22,614 bases of DNA from Oehlia diaphana (GCA_003833135.1 QZLH01001802.1:1-22614); one strand, 5' to 3'. Positions 11,371-22,335 are shown, counted from the first letter of the stretch. Numbers and translations are program-made. The notes: generated by a model from the sequence alone, not told the origin.

Positions 11371-12771
11371 CTATAATTTAAACAAAAATTATTATATATA
11401 CATATTATATCAATAAGTAACGCGACCGAAAAATTAAATTATAGTATAAGGGCATATTTCAAGCGACTAGATTTAATTTATAGCCGCATAAATATGTACC
11501 TCATACTTCCATACAAAAATCAACTAAGAATTTGATTTATTTCCGTATAAACTTTAAATTTATTCCCATTTCTTCCTTGATGTTATTAAAGATTCTAATT
11601 TAAAAAATTGCTTAAGATGTTGTACCCCATTACATTTTTAGTACCTCAATATTAGAAGATGCTGTAGGAATATTAACTTCATTTGAAAAATATTTTTTCA
11701 TAGAACTCATTATCCAACTATTAGATTGAATACCTGATTGTTTTTGATATTTTCTATTAATTAATTATACACTATAAAAATTTGAGGCAACTAAAAATGC
11801 TGAGGTACATTATATAAGAATAAAATGAAAAAATACTTACATGGAAAAAAAGTTCCTAATTTAGCAGCTCTATTTATCCATTCTAAATAAAATTTTTTTT
11901 AAAAATAAAAAATTAATCAAGATTTAAAATTTTTCAAACTTTTTAAATAAAAACTTACTCGGTGCAGGTTTTCCAACTAATTGCTCACATAATTCGCTCG
12001 AGAAATGATTGCAATTTCTAAATTTTGTAAATAAATGTGTTAAATCAACCCATTAATACGATCTTCTCAATTTCGAAATACAAACCTTGTTAATAGATTA
12101 TAGGTGTTTCCACGCCATTCACGTGATAATTCATCAATGACATTTTTTATCTCTTCTTTATCCATTGTTGTATATCCCATTGCAATGGATTCCCTAAAGG
12201 AAATTTTAAGCGATATGCCAATGAATATGACAAAAAACTAAAAAATAAATAAATAAAATAGAATAGAATAAAGCTTTACTTGAACGTAACGTTCGGTGGA
12301 CCTTGTTTAGGTCTAGTGACAAAAACTCCAGTGTAATCAGAATCGTGACCTCCAAAATTATATTCTATAAAATGAAATTAAATTTACTCCTAATTTAATT
12401 AACAAAAAAAAGAAGAGCTATTGAATTACCTCTTCCTAGAATTTCTACACTAGAATGAAATACTCCAACGCCCATTTTATAACACATATCCGTAATTTTC
12501 CCCCTTGGCAGCTAAAGAAAAAAAAGACAATTGCATGAGTACAAATTCTTTAATATTTGACGAATTTAATATTTAACTCACCATGTCATATACATTTAAA
12601 TATACCTAAATTACAAAAAGTAATTAAACAAAAGCGTTAGAAAAAAAAATCCAATATAAAAAAAGCTCTGAATAAAGCGCAATAAATAAAAAATACCGAA
12701 ATGTATTTCTCATTGCATAGTGGAATTTCACTAGAATCAACCGTAGAACTATTTGTTACCCGCGAACCCAT
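11128..12771 (-). CDS. DESI2: DeSI-2/PPPDE-type deSUMOylating isopeptidase with two possible 3' ends
   Basis: Exons on the minus strand: 12771-12697, 12605-12582, 12511-12430, 12364-12280, 12193-12086, 12017-11959 and 11882-11841, all phase-consistent. They encode the PPPDE papain-like fold: VYLNVYDM, catalytic His in GVGVFHSSVEILGREYNFGG, DELSREWRGNTYNLL, catalytic Cys in RNCNHFSSELCEQLVG and WINRAAKLGTFFP. The last codon is split after T, and two downstream acceptors both complete it to Cys. Ending A (11733-11630) gives 192 aa. Ending B (11370-11338 plus 11252-11128) gives 210 aa with a Thr/Asn-rich tail, and its CVVP start looks like the usual continuation of the family. DeSI-2 enzymes cleave SUMO or palmitoyl groups in animals; the substrate here is unknown. 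The N-terminal 25 residues are a non-conserved leader. The gene is convergent with the kinase gene. Confidence 0.85.
11630..11733 (-). other. Alternative last exon A of the DeSI-2 gene
   Basis: The acceptor is ACAATCAG followed by GTATTC. Joined to the upstream phase-1 T it makes TGT (Cys), then 33 further sense codons to TAA at 11632-11630. The start, CIQSNSWIMSSMKKYF, fits loosely with the Trp-containing C-terminal segment of DeSI-2. Confidence 0.5.
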
Positions 12772-12864
12772 TTTAAAAAAATTTCCAGTTTTTAAGAAAA
12801 AAAAGTGTAAAGTTTTTATCAAATTGCAAATTTAGCAAATGGTTTATATTATGACCTTATTTAG

Positions 12865-13032
12865 GGAAAGATCGTAAAAAATGCACATAATATCAAATGC
12901 CCAACTTGTAGTGGTGAAGTCACACGCAGCAATGTAATACAACTATCTTGTGGTCACGAGAAATATTTACGTGAAAGGAAAATATTTTTTGAAATTCCTA
13001 ATGATTCGGAACCAATAAACTATTATTCTTAA
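12865..13032 (+). pseudogene. Orphan zinc-binding exon or small gene fragment
   Basis: A frame open for 55 codons to TAA follows an acceptor-like TTATTTAG. It encodes a Cys/His pattern, CPTC and then LSCGHEKY fifteen residues later, which suggests a small zinc ribbon or half a RING-like finger. No ATG opens this frame. An ATG followed by GT occurs at 12839, but the implied intron would be only 23 bp. The DeSI-2 gene starts 94 bp to the left on the other strand, so there is no room for an upstream exon. The likeliest reading is a fragment left by duplication or transposition. I do not recognise the family. Confidence 0.35.
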
Positions 13033-13362
13033 TGCACAGTTTACTTTTTAACTTATATTACTGTACACTCCTAAGTTACGCTCTAAATCGATCCAAAAAA
13101 ATTAGATAGGATAAACATGATGTTTCTTAGACAAGAATGATTTTGAACAAATCGTCTGATACCAGAGACACCTCTTTCATTCTCATCTGAACTTTTTGAT
13201 GTTAGCAATTTTTTCTGATATATATTTTAGTAATTTCTCACGTATACTACTGTACTTCATCCATTTCCCTTTTAAAATTCCCATTTTTAGCAATTCCATC
13301 GATCAAAAATTTCGTGTTACTAAAATATCAATGACTGTACATCGTTTTTCCTTCGAATAAAA
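13033..13362. other. Intergenic region upstream of the AUH-like gene
   Basis: I see no coding exon, RNA gene or strong repeat. It would hold the promoter of the hydratase gene. An upstream ATG at 13331 opens a short frame that stops at 13358-13360, just before the real start, so it may act as a small upstream ORF if transcribed. Confidence 0.45.
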
Positions 13363-15034
<1,672 letters not shown>

Positions 15035-15189
15035 ATTAATGTTTTAAAAAATTATTTATTGCGATACATTTATATTTTATTAATGAATTCAAACTTTAGA
15101 CTTTTTCGTTTTGTGATTAAAAAGTTTGCACATTTGAAACGTGATTTAGACTTAGTATTTGCAGTATGTCATTATATCACCATTTGTAG

Positions 15190-15321
15190 CCGATTAATCG
15201 GTCATTGCAACCGATTAATCGGTTACAACCGGCTGCAGATAGAAATTGGTCAATATTACGTAAAAGCCGATTCCAAGCGATTAATCGGAATAACCTGTTT
15301 TGAATAACCAATTAATCGGTT
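15190..15321. repeat. Array of four CCGATTAATCGG-type palindromes
   Basis: Copies are at 15190-15201 (CCGATTAATCGG), 15209-15224 (AACCGATTAATCGGTT, perfect 16 bp), 15278-15288 (CGATTAATCGG) and 15306-15321 (AACCAATTAATCGGTT, one mismatch). Related CCGG-containing words lie around them (ACCGGC near 15228, AACCGGTT near 15361). The core CGATTAATCG also occurs inside the neighbouring MITE-like element. It may be a foldback element or a cluster of dimeric protein-binding sites. Confidence 0.75.
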
Positions 15322-15921
15322 ATTTAAAGGGAAGCTGCTAAAAGCGGTTAGTAAAATACAACCGGTTCCGACTTCTTGTATTAAGACATGTTCCCAAATT
15401 TCATTAAAGCTGAACCATGTACATGACGTATCATGTGCAACATTTACCATTTACCATATCAATAAACAATTATTTACAATTATTACAAAAAAAGAAACCG
15501 ATATCTAAATTTAAAATTGCACGAGAATAAAATATGTTTATATTTATATATTTATAATTTATTGTAAATTATGTAGGAACCAATTGTACTTTAAGTGTTT
15601 TATATCTTGGAATGCGGTTAAAAACAATAAACGCGATAACAATTAGATGCCATTTTGATGAGAACCATATAGCGTACGTATTCTCATTTATAACTAATAA
15701 TGAATTAATGAATAACAAAAGATACATATAATGAATCATTTTACTTGTTTCAATTGGTAATTCCTTTGAAATAAAGTTGAGATGTGATTAAATATTGTAT
15801 CTAACGTTAGAGAACATGGGATGGTGCGATAGATAACAATAATTTTAATCTATCTCTAAAATAGTCCCTTTTTTGTGAACCCCGCAAATATATATTAGCT
15901 GCTGGAAGTGAGTGAGTGACT

Positions 15922-16145
15922 CAGGGATTGGAATCGATTAATCGAAAATCGACAAAACATAGTGAAATCGATTCTCGAGAATCGATTCTCAGCAATTTAT
16001 TACATATAAGTTAACCTGACTCCAAAGTAAGTTTCATGCCGTCCAAGTGCTGATTATTTTTGCTGAAATTAGAAACTGATTTAAAGTCAGGTTGGTCGTC
16101 TATAAGAAAAATCTTGAAAGATTCGATTTTCGATTCCAATCCCTA
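15922..16145. mobile_element. MITE-like foldback element, about 224 bp
   Basis: The 14-bp inverted ends AGGGATTGGAATCG (15923-15936) and CGATTCCAATCCCT (16131-16144) match perfectly. Including the outer base the ends read CAGGG and, on the other strand, TAGGG, which fit the hAT-type end consensus. Inside are a 22-bp perfect palindrome around CTCGAG (15966-15987) and a second inverted pair, AACCTGACT (16013-16021) and AGTCAGGTT (16085-16093). GCTGGAAG (15901-15908) and GCTGGAAC (16146-16153) could be target duplications, but the left copy lies 13 bp outside the end, so this is tentative. There is no coding capacity. Confidence 0.7.
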
Positions 16146-16428
16146 GCTGGAACCTCCAAGGGCAGAAAAGCTAGTAACAAAATATAATACATAAGGACAA
16201 TCATTGAGTAAAAGAGTAGACCGAAATCCTTATGGTCTCCAAATCTTATACAAATGTAAACTGAGGATCTTAAATTTTCTAATTTTTTTTACAATTATGA
16301 GTTTACTATCGTCAAATTAATTAACCAGTGACACAGTGTATAACTGCGCCACACGCGGATGACGTAGAAATCGGGATATAAGATTTTCTTGGTAATATTA
16401 TCCATATCTTAACAACTTAGTCTTCTCG

Positions 16429-17346
16429 ATGGTACTTAATTTATATTTCAGCGTTTAAGTTAATTACATAATTAATTACCTTTTTAATTAATTTAACTTG
16501 TTTATTAGTCAGTAACACTTCATACAGAACTAGGAGATCTTAAAATTGAAGTATTTTGTGAGGCAGTACCAAAAACTGCCGAGGTTAGTATATCATTTTT
16601 TTTTGATATCTGTTTTTACAAAATCGATTTCACTATATTCTCCTTTATAATAGAATTTTTTAGCATTGTGTGCAAGTGGATACTATGACAACAATTTATT
16701 TCACAGGTTAGTGTTAGGTAAGTAAATAGTGAGAAACTGAACACATTTTATAATTCACTAACAAATAATCCCAAAACAGAAATATCAAAGGATTTATAGT
16801 ACAGGTAAAAATTAAACTTAATTCGTATGAATTTCAGTTGTAATCGTACTAACCTTATGATCCCTAAATTAAGACAGGAGATCCTACAGGAACTGGTAAA
16901 GGTGGAAATTCAATTTGGGGAAAGAAATTTGAAGATGAAATTAAATCTTCCTTAAAGGTAAATGTTATATTAATTTCTTATTTATATTAGTAACTTATTG
17001 TTTATATAAATGTTCACAATTCATAGCACAATTCACGAGGTATAGTTTCTATGGCAAATAGTGGCCCTGATACAAATGGATCCCAATTTTTTATAACATA
17101 TACTAAATTACCTAGCTTAGATACAAAGAATACTGTATTTGGAAAGTATGTATATTTTTGCAAAATGTTTTTATTCTTCATATGTGATGCTAAAATATTT
17201 CTATTTAAAGGGTTATTGATGGATCAGATACAACATTAGATGCTATTGAGAAAGTACCTGTTGATGAGAAATATAGACCTATTCAAGATATTAGAATTAA
17301 ATCTGTTACAATTCATGCAAATCCTCTTGCTGACGGAGATTATTAG
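16429..17346 (+). CDS. PPIL3: Spliceosomal cyclophilin PPIL3, seven exons
   Basis: Exons 16429-16431, 16509-16583, 16654-16706, 16780-16804, 16874-16957, 17027-17145 and 17211-17346 join to 164 aa (human PPIL3 is about 161). It is a single-domain cyclophilin that associates with activated spliceosomes. Landmarks: [81 protein letters not shown] and [11 protein letters not shown]. The isomerase arginine (FHR), phenylalanine and glutamine are kept; the position of cyclophilin A Trp121 is not Trp, as in other PPIL3 proteins. Exon 1 is the ATG alone (donor GTACTT), and exon 4 is a 25-bp microexon. Unlike the intronless PPIL4 in the same window, this gene is split six times. Confidence 0.95.
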
Positions 17347-17861
17347 TTGAATTTATTTTATTCTAAAAATAATTTTCCATTATTAGCTTCATAACGAATT
17401 AAAATATGTATTAGGAGAAAATCTTCTATCAGATGAAGTTAATTAAATTGAAATTTTGAACTAATGACATTATAAAAATTATATGACTCAATGCGACACA
17501 GGTTCAGTCCGTTAATTCAATTTATTAAATAAAAAGTGGGACGAAAATTATTGCTAAGAATAAGTGTTCGCAAAGGCGCAATAAACTACATGAAGTTATT
17601 TACAAATTTTTATTTCATATTATGGAATATAATAACATAAGTACACCTTTTGTCATCATTATCAATATAAATACAATATGAATCAATCAAACGGTTCATC
17701 AGTACAAACTGAAATCTTCTCACCTGATGACCTGAAAATATAAGATCGTATAGATCGTGTACAAAATATACAAAAAGGTCTTTATTTAACATTTTACTGA
17801 AGTGATTTTTTGACCCTTGTTTTTAACCCTCGATTTTCGCGTTTGCAGATATTTCACCGGA
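17347..17861. other. Intergenic region between PPIL3 and the CRN-like locus
   Basis: I see no coding exon. A 60-codon minus-strand open frame at 17610-17792 has no recognisable features and I treat it as chance. The right 100 bases would hold the promoter of the CRN-like gene. No clear repeat marks the change from housekeeping to accessory DNA. Confidence 0.5.
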
Positions 17862-20023
17862 ATGATATTTTGTTTTGTGGTAGGACCGATCTTGGTAGCG
17901 TCTTTAGAGTTGACGGCCAGATAATGCGGAGCTCAAAGATATGATCTACGAGAAAAATAAGATAATTTCCAAAATTTCGACGCCAACAAGTTGAACCTAT
18001 GGTTGGTGGATATTCCTTACGATACAGAGAACGTTAAACTGAGAACGCTTCAAAGCAGATCCCGTGATATGGAGGAAGAAAATATTATTATACAAGAGCT
18101 CGGAGGTAAAAAGTTGTCTCCAGTTGATGATATTGGCGACATCTTTACGTATGACTCCAAGAATATCCGTATCATCATACAACCTCCGGCCACTACTGGT
18201 AAGTGTCTCCTAATTTTAACTTATCGAAAAAAGATAATTTCGCTATTCAGTTTTCTATATAATGTATTGATCACCTTTGTCTCTACTTGCTTTGTACTAG
18301 ATCAAAAGCTCACTGATATATCTCGTGACATTTCAAATCTTGGCTATCTGCCTCGACAAGGTACGTATAAGTTGGTATTCTTTAATAGCAGTGTTCTATT
18401 TCTAACTATCAGACTTTTTCAGGTGGCCTTGGTGGTACGATGCTACCTTCTGATCTGAAAGTGAGATCTACCAATGAAGGTGTTGATATTAATGATCCCG
18501 ACGTCAGTCTAAGATTTGATATCATACCTCCTTTGATCAAAGACCTTATAGATAAAAAAGTCATACTTGTTCGGGCACCTCCCTTCTCTGGAAAAACGTC
18601 AGTAGCCCAAATTTTGGAGTACACCCTGGTTAACGCACCAGAATTTTCAAATTATAGAGTAATACGAATTTCATTGCTTTGGAAACAGGTATCAATTGGG
18701 ATACATTTGGAGAGAAATGGAAGAGAATTGTTGGTGTAAGTTGGGAAGAGTGGACAGATCAGTGCGATTTAATTCCAACAATTTTAATAGTAGATGAGGC
18801 TCAATTAATTTACGGAAAGGAGAAAAAAGTTGATGGCAATAATAAAGAATCTGCGGATCAATTCTGGATGATTGTTAAAGGTCTCCTTCAGGAAGTAACA
18901 CGTATAAATATTATAATGTTTGCGGCCTATGGATATAGAAGTTCTAACCATACAGGACTCACGATTCCTGTTACATTACCAGAATTAAATTGTAAAAGTC
19001 TTATTGACATCAATTTTACCCCAAGCGAGTTAAAAAAATATGTTGAGAAGTTCAGTAGCAATTCAAAAAAAACGAAGCGTCTCGAAATTATACAAATATA
19101 TCCTAGTGGTAACAGAAGGACACGCGGGTTTGGTTCGTCACATCTTGTCGTCTACAGAAAATGGAATGAAGAAGAAGAAAATTGATACTAATTGCCTAAC
19201 CTGGGAAGAAATATTTAAGTACTTGAATTCAGAAAGTTTCGATTCATCTATCTATAACAACTGCCGTACTGTACCAAAGGTTTCTGCACTTTCGAATGAG
19301 CAAATAAACTTGTGTGAGGATATTTACTTAAAGGGAAAAATTCGTTATGTAGACTCTAATGAGGATTCTGTGTATTTAGTCAAATCTGGAATTTTTATTA
19401 TTAAGAATGATATAGATGGTACATATCTAACTTTTGTAGCACCTCTTCTTAAGCGGTCATTTTTTCAGCAAAATTACGGAGTTCACAATAGTACTGATAG
19501 TACTCCTACAGATTTGTATCATTTTATCGTGAAGATTTTCACAGCAATGTGTAATAAACTAAGTAGGGAAATTTTAAGAAAAACGCTTGGATTTGGATCT
19601 GATTGAAGAATCCTGGAACAAACATGGCAGAAGGAATTTTATAGGATCGGTACACAGGTATTGGGGAAGGATTATTTTTTGTCATGTGATGTGGGTTCAG
19701 TTTTTGGATGTGATGGCAAAATAGATTACTATGTGGACAAGTTAGACTGGGCAATAGAGCTCTTGAGAGATGGTGATGATATGGCTGAGCATGAAGAAAG
19801 ATTTGAACCTTTAAGTGGAGAATATAAGGAGATCGTAAAATATGCAGAGAGTATAGCTATTATTGATATTCGCAGTATAGGTAGACTTGATACTCTCAGT
19901 GAAGCAAAAAAAGTTCAAAAAATGCGGGAGCATTTCATACATGTGTCATGCTCCAAGGGTTTTGATGCATTTAAAATAGAGAGTTTGGGTAAAGAAACCG
20001 TAACTATTAATTTTCAGGATTAG
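17862..20023 (+). pseudogene. Crinkler (CRN)-like P-loop NTPase-nuclease gene, broken by frameshifts and a stop
   Basis: CRN-family proteins are modular effector-like proteins of oomycetes and some fungi, with an N-terminal ubiquitin-like header and a C-terminal NTPase plus nuclease. Here the header keeps LNLWLVDIP, LSPVDDIGDIF and IIIQPP. Two introns with intact GT-AG ends follow (18199-18300, 18361-18422). The NTPase has Walker A (PPFSGKTS, about 18578-18601) and Walker B (TILIVDEAQL, about 18779-18808). The C-terminal third (19661-20023) has IDYYV and WAIELLRDG, which look like the Asp and Glu of a restriction-endonuclease-like fold. The frame breaks near 17885, 17912-17928, 17985-17992, 18668-18692 and 19060-19100, and TGA at 19604-19606 interrupts one frame. 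The first four breaks equal one lost base each, the fifth one gained. Since neighbouring genes are intact, true decay is more likely than sequencing error. Confidence 0.8.
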
Positions 20024-20873
20024 TTTATCTTTCAATTTTAATGTAACACATTTTTTCTTTGACGTAAAATGTAAAATATTAATAATAAAACTTTGATGCT
20101 AAAGAAAAAGTACTAGAGAATAAGTTACATGTAATGCTTATATGATCCATACACACATTGTTTAAAAATTTAAAGTTTTTAACTTTTTATTAAATTTTTT
20201 AGTAAAAGTACATTAGAGATTGGAGTAGCGGATGTTTCAAGGGAGGAATAAAGCATAAGATATGCCTGCCCGCCCACTACTCTGCATTACTATCTAAATT
20301 ATTATTAATTTTGCTATCTACCCATCTCATAATTGACATTACTATTCTAAACTTTGGATCCCCTCTGCCAAATAAAAATTTTTCACAGTTTCTTTTCCAA
20401 TCTTTTCCCCAGTAAGTTGACAAATTTACATTTAACTGTTCAAATACATAATCTAAAGTTTCCCCTTCTTCCTTATTCAAATCAAAAACTCACTTAAAAT
20501 GGATCCTATTTTCTTCAAAAGTTCAAAAGATGAATCAGATAATCAACTAAAAGAACTTTTGCTACTAGAGGAATGGTTGGCCACATTCAGTTGATTAAAA
20601 TTGACCTAAAGCCTTTGGGCAATTGCATAACATTAAATCATTTCATTTTGAAGAGCTTCAATAGAGGTCTTGATTGAAGTAAATTCAGATGAAATGTTGC
20701 CAAAATCATTACAACAGGCTTCTTTAATATTATCAAGTCTTGTGGTCATATTATTAACTATTGATAAAATTTTTTGCACTTTAAAGGCATATACAGCATC
20801 ATATGAATTGATCTTTTTGATTTCTACAGTAAGTTTTTGAGCTTCATAGTGAAAGTAGAATTAATTTCAGAAA

Positions 20874-20881
20874 TACGTGAA
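20874..20881. repeat. Left 8-bp target-site duplication of the MITE
   Basis: TACGTGAA directly abuts the left end TAAGGTTGC. It pairs with TATGTGAA at 21126-21133, with one difference in eight. Confidence 0.65.
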
Positions 20882-21125
20882 TAAGGTTGCTTGCCAAAAC
20901 CTAAGGGTTTAGGCAAGATGGCGTTTTGCCAAAAAGTGAAATTCTGCCGAAACTATATTAAAGTTATATTAAAAAACTGGCAAAACTCTGGAGAAAGGCG
21001 AAACTGCCGAAACTTATTTTAAATGCTGAAACTACCAAAACTCTGCCGAAACTATAATAAATCTATAGTAAAATTTTAACAAAACTAATCGTAGGATTTT
21101 GAAGAGGTTTAGACAAGCAACCTTA
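20882..21125. mobile_element. 244-bp hAT-like MITE
   Basis: The ends are inverted repeats of about 21 bp: TAAGGTTGCTTGCCAAAACC on the left against TAAGGTTGCTTGTCTAAACC on the other strand at the right, with three differences. Flanking 8-bp duplications (20874-20881 and 21126-21133) fit hAT-type integration. The interior has no coding capacity and contains three copies of CTGCCGAAACT (about 20943, 21005 and 21043) plus related words. The element sits inside the decayed minus-strand gene. Confidence 0.8.
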
Positions 21126-21133
21126 TATGTGAA
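21126..21133. repeat. Right 8-bp target-site duplication of the MITE
   Basis: TATGTGAA directly follows the right end AACCTTA and matches the left copy TACGTGAA at seven of eight bases. Confidence 0.65.
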
Positions 21134-21624
21134 GAAAGTTCATTAGTGATTTTAATATTGATTTTCACAATAAGTTTACTAAAGATGTTTTGATTTCTGG
21201 TGTATTATTTTTTGTATTAAGATTATTGATGATTCTAATGATATATGCAGAAAGTTCATCAGAAATTTATTGTTTGAGATTTGACTACATGGTAACAATC
21301 TCTATAAATAACACTGGACTAATAAACAAAAAAATAGCAATTAAAATCAAAAAAGGCATGACTTCTGAAAAGTTGAACAATGACAAACTGGACATGATTA
21401 GGCATAGTAATTTTATTAAGAGTTCTTATTGGTGGATCAAATTTTTTAGATATACTTTGTTAATATGCATCTCTTGCACAAATGAACTGGAAAAAGATTT
21501 ATTTTATACTGTATATCCATACACGTAAAAAAAGAATTTAACCTGATTTAATTAAATCAAATAAAAAATTACATTACTTCATTATATGTACTTGTCATTA
21601 TTATATTTTTCATAATTATATTTT

Positions 21625-21822
21625 AAATACCTAAAAAGCCTATCCAGCTAGTTTTCTGCCCCATCAGCAAGTAGATTGCAAAATGTGCCCGTGAGGCCGA
21701 AGGCCGAACCAAGCAATCCACACCTCTGATATATAAGTAAATACCTAAAAAGCCAATCCAGCTAGTTTTCTGCCCCGTCAGCAAGTAGATTGCAAAACGT
21801 GCCCGTGAGGCCGAAGGCCGAA
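21625..21822. repeat. GC-rich 84-bp direct repeat, two copies 114 bp apart
   Basis: The copies at 21625-21708 and 21739-21822 differ at three positions. Each runs from AAATACCTAAAAAGCC to GAGGCCGAAGGCCGAA and is far more GC-rich than the surroundings. GGCCGAAGGCC within each copy can form a small stem. They are separated by 30 unrelated bases. They are likely parts of a dispersed repeat. Confidence 0.85.
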
Positions 21823-21984
21823 TAAAGGGCGTGAAGAAAATGACAAAGCTGTGCGATTATAAGCCAAAACTTTTATTGAAAATAATTTACAAATATCTCT
21901 TTTCATAGAGTTTAACGAAGAAGAACTGCATTTATACATTTTATAAGAGCTGGACTAAAGATGTTAGCCGTAATTGATTTGCCG

Positions 21985-22004
21985 ATGCCGTAATATTACG
22001 GCAT
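21985..22004. repeat. 20-bp perfect palindrome
   Basis: ATGCCGTAAT is followed directly by its reverse complement ATTACGGCAT. Its half-site GCCGTAAT is also the core of the 19-bp tandem array just downstream, so the two probably share an origin. Confidence 0.75.
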
Positions 22005-22028
22005 ACAGCATTACAGTTATGACACTTT

Positions 22029-22123
22029 TCGTAATACTGTAATTAGTCCGTAATGCTGTAATTATGCCGTAATGCTGTAATTAGACCGTAATGCTATAAT
22101 TAGGTCGTAATGCTATAATTAGG
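22029..22123. repeat. Tandem array, five copies of a 19-bp unit
   Basis: The consensus is CCGTAATGCTGTAATTAGN. Units begin at 22029, 22048, 22067, 22086 and 22105, with one to four differences each, and a degenerate partial copy follows to about 22140. It is a minisatellite. Confidence 0.85.
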
Positions 22124-22314
22124 CTGTAAAGTCGTAATTTTTAATACTATAAAAATTTAAAACAAAAGTAATGAATTATAAAAATAAAATTACAAAAGTT
22201 TATATGTTGTGTAAGTTTAATTTTTAGGGGTACATAAGACGCGTCGCATTTTTTTTGCATTTTGTATACGCGTTCGTGTAAAGAAAAAAATTATATAATG
22301 AACCAAAATCCCTA

Positions 22315-22335
22315 GGGGTGGGTGGTCGGGGGTGG
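22315..22335 (+). repeat. G-rich tract in AT-rich DNA
   Basis: Runs of G4, G3, G2, G5 and G2 separated by T or TC occur in 21 bases, with strong strand asymmetry. Three runs have three or more G, so a two-tetrad or imperfect quadruplex is conceivable. Confidence 0.5.

Larger units (their letters stand above)
15035..16428. other. Palindrome-rich intergenic region with foldback elements
   Basis: No coding exon is supported over 1.4 kb; the short open frames here have implausible composition and overlap repeats. The region holds an array of CGATTAATCG palindromes (15190-15321) and a MITE-like element (15922-16145), listed separately. The right end should contain the PPIL3 promoter. Confidence 0.65.
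20277..21300 (-). pseudogene. Decayed coiled-coil protein gene, split by a MITE
   Basis: Several minus-strand coding-like segments lie in sequence. Upstream of the MITE (about 21300-21134) is a segment with DELSAYIIRIIN and TNELSS. Between the MITE and 20633 lie frames with RISEINSTF and then SYDAVYAFKV, MTTRLDNIKEACCNDFG and SIEALQNEMI. From 20632 to 20477 the same frame continues with four stops but keeps a coding look (SDSSFELLKKIGSILSEF). An open 67-codon end (20480-20277) has YWGKDWKRNCEKFLFG and MRWVDSKINNN. Heptad-like spacing suggests coiled coils. I do not recognise the family; a dispersed repetitive or transposon-associated family is possible. The 67-codon piece could be a separate small gene. 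Confidence 0.45.

Noticed and set aside
15059..15450. Open frames of 82 (+) and 64 (-) codons over the palindrome array
   Set aside because: Both are read through repeated CGATTAATCG words, giving repeated RLIG residues on either strand, which is a repeat artefact rather than a protein.
20499..20594. 31-aa plus-strand open frame beginning ATGGATCCT
   Set aside because: It is antisense to a minus-strand segment that continues the decayed coiled-coil gene, and has no independent support.
21190..21528. 112-codon plus-strand open frame
   Set aside because: Part of it is antisense to the decayed minus-strand gene. The composition is AT-driven (Ile, Lys, Asn, Leu) and no family is recognisable.
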